Positions 8,172-11,403 of a stretch of 11,403 bases of DNA are shown here, piece by piece. Origin of the DNA: Acidobacteriota bacterium (lineage in GTDB: Bacteria; Acidobacteriota; Thermoanaerobaculia; Multivoradales; SZUA-115); contig QIHU01000617.1 of the NCBI GenBank assembly GCA_003231035.1, forward strand, positions 1-11,403, written 5' to 3'. Position 1 is the stretch's first letter. Each line of letters begins with the position of its first letter. Position numbers and translations under genes: made by a program. The notes under the pieces are model-generated. The model searched no databases. It saw only the letters and a list, made by a program, of their open reading frames with translations, and was not told the DNA's origin.

Positions 8172-9557
8172 CTACGGCGTGACCGACGACCAAGCGTTGG
8201 TGTCTCCGCTCTCGAAACCATCGAGAAAGATGTCTTGCGGCACGGCGATGAAGATCAACGAGCCGGTGCAGGTGGCGATCCACAGGTCGAGCCACTCATC
8301 GTCGTTGATGTACATTGCTTCCACGTCGAAGACGCCTTGGGGAAGCCAGGAGCGGGGGCTGCCGTTGAAGGGGTCGATGTAGGAGACGCTAGCTTTGGGG
8401 GCCTGACCTTGCAGCACCACCATGCGGCGGTTGCAGCCAGGGATATCGGTGTCGACATCGGTCACCAGAATGTCGAGGATGCCGTCGCGGTCGAGGTCGG
8501 CGACCTTGGTGTTGCCGCCGAAGCCGGCCGTGTTCGGGCTTCCGGTCAGGGTCACGGTGTTGAAGTCCGCGTGTCCGTCGACATCGTTGCCGGTGTTGAG
8601 CAAGTAGGCGTCCTGACCGTCGTCGACCACGTAGAAGTCCAGAAGGCCATCGCCGTTGAAGTCACCGGGCTCGGTCATGTAAGGAGCATCGGTGTAGACG
8701 AAGTCCTCGAAGACGAAGTTGCCGGTGCCATCGTTGTAAAGGATGCGGGCGTTGGAGTTGAAACCGGGAGGTACACCGCCGCTGCCGCTAGCGTCGTTCT
8801 TGAGGATGTCGAGAAAACCGTCACCGTTGAAGTCGGCGATGTGGGCGTCGGTACCGAAGGTGGAGCTGGCCATCGAGAGGGTCATCCGAGCCGCCGTCTC
8901 ATCGGTGAAGAAGCCGTTGCCGTCGTTGATCAGCAGCTTGTCTTCGAGGTTGTTGTCGTAGTCGGTGAAGAAGAGGTCGGGCCGGCCGTTGCCGGTGACA
9001 TCGCCGAAGCCGACGGCACAAAACTTCGGGCCCGGGGTGAAGCTGGGCAGGCGGTTGTCGGCGGCGACCCAGTCGAAGCCCTGCCAGTTGCCGCCGATAT
9101 CGTTGCCGAGGTTCATGTAGACCCGCGGCTGTTCGCCGAAGGTGGTTACGGTGATCGCGTCGAGCCAGGTGTCGCCGTCGACGTCGGTCAAGATGATGTC
9201 CCGATCGTCGGTGGCGTCGAGCATGTCGGGGGCCAAGGTCGCGGTGCGGTCGGTCATCACGCCGTTTTCGTTCATGAACAAGACGTTTCGCCGTCCGCCC
9301 ACGGTGGAGAAGGGGCGCTTGCGGGCGATCAGCAGATCGATGTCGCCATCCTTGTCCACGTCGCCAGAAATGATGTCCTTCTCTTCGGCGTCCACGGCGC
9401 CCACCCCGACGTCGGAGACCAGCCGAGTGGCGGTTTCGTCGACGTACTCGACCCAGTCCTGGGCGGCGGCCGGCACGGCGGCGAATGCGAGGGCGACGAC
9501 GAGGGCGAGCCACGGCTGAAGGGGCCGGGCAATGCGGAGGGGGGAACTATTGGTCAT
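8172..9557 (-). CDS. Secreted FG-GAP/VCBS-type beta-propeller protein with DGFESGD tail
   Basis: I start at the ATG whose complement is 9555-9557: AGGAG lies eight bases upstream and a signal peptide follows (cleavage after PAAA, residue 32). An upstream in-frame start lacks these. The 461-residue product is almost entirely FG-GAP/VCBS-like repeats. Seven blocks pair an acidic calcium loop with an LD-type strand: GDVDKDGDIDLLI (65-77), TDVDGDTWLDAI (124-135), GDVTGNGRPDLFF (185-197), ADFNGDGFLDIL (241-252), GDFNGDGLLDFYV (298-310), ADLDRDGILDIL (353-364) and a degenerate INDDEWLDLWI (418-428). Seven repeats match one closed seven-bladed propeller, as in integrin alpha heads. The C-terminus ends IFLDGFESGDTNAWSSVTP, a tail I recall on many secreted proteins of Acidobacteriota and some Gammaproteobacteria. 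Likely an extracellular binding or adhesion protein; ligand unknown. Confidence 0.9.
   Translation of the reverse strand: MTNSSPLRIARPLQPWLALVVALAFAAVPAAAQDWVEYVDETATRLVSDVGVGAVDAEEKDIISGDVDKDGDIDLLIARKRPFSTVGGRRNVLFMNENGVMTDRTATLAPDMLDATDDRDIILTDVDGDTWLDAITVTTFGEQPRVYMNLGNDIGGNWQGFDWVAADNRLPSFTPGPKFCAVGFGDVTGNGRPDLFFTDYDNNLEDKLLINDGNGFFTDETAARMTLSMASSTFGTDAHIADFNGDGFLDILKNDASGSGGVPPGFNSNARILYNDGTGNFVFEDFVYTDAPYMTEPGDFNGDGLLDFYVVDDGQDAYLLNTGNDVDGHADFNTVTLTGSPNTAGFGGNTKVADLDRDGILDILVTDVDTDIPGCNRRMVVLQGQAPKASVSYIDPFNGSPRSWLPQGVFDVEAMYINDDEWLDLWIATCTGSLIFIAVPQDIFLDGFESGDTNAWSSVTP
8286..9377 (-). repeat. Seven FG-GAP/VCBS-like repeats
   Basis: The repeats cover residues 61-424 of the propeller protein, with loops starting at D66, D125, D186, D242, D299, D354 and N419. 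Spacing is 52-65 residues, normal for propeller blades. Between loops lie blade strands such as VLFMNENG, VYMNLGND, LLINDGNGFF, ILYNDGTGNF and YLLNTGND. The seventh loop has lost the first Asp and the central Gly. Confidence 0.85.
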
Positions 9558-9617
9558 GCGAGGGACTCCTTGAGAAACGAGTTGGTCACCGTGCTGGGAG
9601 GGCGTGCTGTGCCGAAC

Positions 9618-9647
9618 AGTATTGCTAAGGATCGATGTGTCGGTCAA
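9618..9647 (-). promoter_or_regulatory. Probable sigma-70-type promoter of the propeller gene
   Basis: Read on the - strand, TTGACC (complement of 9642-9647) is followed after 18 bases by AATACT (complement of 9618-9623). They match 5 of 6 and 4 of 6 consensus positions. It sits in the 105-base gap upstream of the gene and would give a leader of about 55 bases. It supports independent transcription from the upstream same-strand gene. Confidence 0.4.
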
Positions 9648-9662
9648 GCGGGGTAGTCGAGT

Positions 9663-10466
9663 TCATTGCTTCTGGGCATAGTTGAGAACTGCTTGCGTCT
9701 TGCCGTCCTCGTGCGAGGCCATCAGTTGGACGGTGACGCCGTCGCCATTCTCGGCGGCCAGGATAGCCACCTCGGTGGCTCCTTGTGTACTGCGGGTGCG
9801 GCTGTTGATCGTGAACTTGCCTTGGTCGAAAATCTTCTCGTAGAACTGGACGACCTGGTCTAGCGAGTCCGCGGTGGTCATGGTCACGGCGCCGGCTTGT
9901 TGACCGTTTTGGGCTCCAGAATAGGCGCCACCGAGTTCGGCGCCGGGATAGGTCGCCAGTCCGGCCGGCAACTCTCCGGGATCGGCGGTGCCAATGCGCA
10001 TGACCGTCTCTCCTGCGTCATTGGTGACGGTAATCCCGCCTTCCTCGGCGCTGCCCGAAATACGGGTGGTGCCGTCAGGGCCATCGATGGTGATCCCGCC
10101 GCCCTCCTCGCTGCCGTTGAACTCAATCTTTCCTTCCGCGCCGGTGATGCTGAACTTGCCGTCCTTGATATCGCTGGTGTCGAGGGTGAAGGTCTCGTCC
10201 GTCTTCTTGTTGTAGAAGGTTACCGTGCCGTCGTCTTCGTCCGACTCGACAAACTCGACATCCGGGTTGAAGGCGGCGAAGGTCTTGCCGAGGGTGGCTG
10301 CTGGGTTCTCCTCCATGCCCTCGACGAAGTCCTTGGATTTCTTGAACACGAAGCCCGCGCCGACGACCAGGGCCAATGCGCCAACCAGAATAAGGCCACC
10401 ACAGCCGATCGCGATCCATGCCAGGGGGCTGAGCCCCTTCTTCTTCGCCGGGGTTCCTTCGGTCAT
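9663..10466 (-). CDS. Single-pass membrane protein with beta-repeat ectodomain, function unknown
   Basis: The 267-residue product starts at an ATG preceded by AAGGAGAG. A short lysine-containing cytoplasmic tail (TPAKKKG) leads into one hydrophobic helix (about 15-41), so most of the protein should lie outside the membrane. Residues 70-160 are rich in short beta-strand and turn patterns with many Asp, Glu and Gly, including an exact 20-residue repeat: GSEEGGGITIDGPDG starts at 118 and GSAEEGGITVTNDAG at 138. Residues 165-267 form a separate alpha/beta domain with LATYPGAELGG (170-180) and SLDQVVQFYEKIF (201-213). The pattern 'YPGA ... T.DS.D.VV.FYE' is, from memory, recurrent in exported proteins of unknown role. 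No catalytic residues stand out. It lies 73 bases downstream of the VWA-like gene on the same strand and could be cotranscribed with it; no terminator is visible between them. Confidence 0.78.
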   Translation of the reverse strand: MTEGTPAKKKGLSPLAWIAIGCGGLILVGALALVVGAGFVFKKSKDFVEGMEENPAATLGKTFAAFNPDVEFVESDEDDGTVTFYNKKTDETFTLDTSDIKDGKFSITGAEGKIEFNGSEEGGGITIDGPDGTTRISGSAEEGGITVTNDAGETVMRIGTADPGELPAGLATYPGAELGGAYSGAQNGQQAGAVTMTTADSLDQVVQFYEKIFDQGKFTINSRTRSTQGATEVAILAAENGDGVTVQLMASHEDGKTQAVLNYAQKQ

Positions 10467-10539
10467 TTCACTCTCCTTCTAGAATATTGGATGGTGCTAG
10501 CCCGATTCCGAAACAGTGAGCCGGCAAAATACCATGCTC

Positions 10540-11403
10540 TCACCGCACCACCTCCACTTGGCTCAACCCTTCCGCCAGCTGGAAGTGTTGCGGTAGATGC
10601 TTACCCTTGACCCAGACGATCGCTTGGTGGTTGAGATCTCGAACCAGGTCGCGGACGGCTCTCTCGAATTGTGCCGTTGTCGAGATCCGAGCCACATCGC
10701 TCCATCCCATGTGCGGGCCGGGTTTGGCGAGAGTGAGAGACCAGACGGAGAGCGGTACCTGGAGTGCCTTCAAGTATTGAGCAGCGACTTCGGGATCGAT
10801 CACACTGTGGTCCTCCACCCCTTCTCCTAGGATGAGAACCACGTGGCGGCGAGATTGGGTGGCCGCCGCCATCGTTCCCGCCGCGGCGACGACGTCGGCC
10901 AGCCGCTGAGTCACTTCGCCTTCTTTGCGGAACTGGAACTGGAGGAGTTGGTGGAGCATGGTGGTCATGGCCGCGCTGGCTGGGAAAAGTGCAAAGGAGT
11001 TCGTGGCCTCGCTGTCGAGCGGCAGGAAGGTCCTCACGGTGCGCATCTGCTGGTTCTTCTTGAGCGGGGCCATCCATCGTTGATTGAGCCTGCTGCTCTT
11101 CTGGTAGGTGAGCAGGGCAAGGTCCGAGTAGGCGGTGAAGTCGACCAAGAAGATCGCCTCGCCGATCCCCTCCTCGATCGCCACCACCTCGACCGCCTTG
11201 CCACGGACCTGCAGCTTGCCAGCGAGTTCTTCAAGGGTTGGCGGCTTGTGCCCGCGATAGCGAATGGGCACCGCGGTGAGGCGTGAGTGGATGGTGTCTG
11301 AAAGGACGTCGCCGAAGGTCGCCTCGACCGTCGAACTCACCTGCTCCGAGAAGTGCAGCTCGGCCCGGAAAAAGTGAAACTGCTTGGCGTCGAAACTCGG
11401 CAG
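10540..11403 (-). CDS. VWA-like domain protein, related in plan to VWFA-related Acidobacterial proteins (5' partial)
   Basis: The frame is open to the right edge (288 codons visible including stop). The GTG at 11338-11340 is probably not the start, because the 21 codons upstream of it read as ordinary protein (FDAKQFHFFRAELHFSEQ). The visible order parallels the other VWFA gene here: a preface strand pair (PPTLEELAGKLQVRGKAVEV), then the first VWA strand EAIFLVDFTAY (Asp codon 11140-11142), a second strand RTVRTFLPLD, a long helix region, strand RRHVVLILGEG, and LQVPLSVWSLT, which matches the position of the other protein's VTFYPLDG strand. The end is ...HQAIVWVKGKHLPQHF. The metal-site motif is degenerate (D-F-T-A-Y instead of DxSxS). 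The signal peptide, if any, lies outside the window. Probably an exported interaction protein; family assignment is by motif order and moderately sure. Confidence 0.7.
   Translation of the reverse strand: MPSFDAKQFHFFRAELHFSEQVSSTVEATFGDVLSDTIHSRLTAVPIRYRGHKPPTLEELAGKLQVRGKAVEVVAIEEGIGEAIFLVDFTAYSDLALLTYQKSSRLNQRWMAPLKKNQQMRTVRTFLPLDSEATNSFALFPASAAMTTMLHQLLQFQFRKEGEVTQRLADVVAAAGTMAAATQSRRHVVLILGEGVEDHSVIDPEVAAQYLKALQVPLSVWSLTLAKPGPHMGWSDVARISTTAQFERAVRDLVRDLNHQAIVWVKGKHLPQHFQLAEGLSQVEVVR

Noticed and set aside
7977..9656. 559-codon Val/Gly/Asp-rich open frame on the + strand opposite the propeller gene
   Set aside because: It is the antisense of FG-GAP repeats. The - strand frame has a signal peptide, ribosome-binding site and seven clear repeats.

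Overview
This is a GC-rich bacterial window with eight protein genes, two of them cut by the window edges, and short intergenic gaps. No gap exceeds 300 bases; the largest is about 130. I see no tRNA, rRNA, CRISPR array, transposase or phage gene. The best guess for the host is an Acidobacteriota member, possibly of the Thermoanaerobaculia type. The guess rests on a textbook 'VWFA-related Acidobacterial' protein, a second von Willebrand A-like protein, a secreted FG-GAP protein ending in a DGFESGD...W tail, and a secreted protein with an FWFF / VKVLD.C / FWVF C-terminal domain. I associate these with that group from memory, not from a search.

Layout. (1) + strand, left edge: a PLP-dependent class V aminotransferase of the alanine-glyoxylate aminotransferase type, missing its N-terminus. 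(2) + strand, 1222-3066: a membrane-anchored protein of unknown function with a C-terminal helical alpha/alpha-toroid-like domain. (3) + strand, 3198-4631: the most striking gene. It encodes a secreted protein with five calcium-loop repeats (DxDxDGxxNxxD), then an unbroken run of 107 aspartates, then a four-cysteine C-terminal domain. A strong hairpin at 4660-4692 separates it from (4) on the - strand, 6333-4711: a polytopic membrane protein resembling GT-C/GT87 glycosyltransferases. Genes 4 and 5 diverge from an AT-rich 99-bp gap. (5) + strand, 6433-8106: a secreted VWFA-related protein. A large hairpin at 8108-8150 separates it from convergent (6) on the - strand, 9557-8172: a secreted protein with seven FG-GAP/VCBS-like repeats, probably one seven-bladed propeller. 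(7) - strand, 10466-9663: a single-pass membrane protein of unknown function. (8) - strand, right edge: a second VWA-like protein cut by the window edge.

The genes do not form one recognisable pathway. Most (2, 3, 5, 6, 7 and probably 8) are exported or membrane-anchored, and several are built on acidic or metal-binding folds, so the window is mainly cell-surface and secreted biology. Genes 1 and 4 are an enzyme of amino acid metabolism and a likely sugar transferase. Strand switches, gaps and separate ribosome-binding sites suggest mostly single-gene transcription units.
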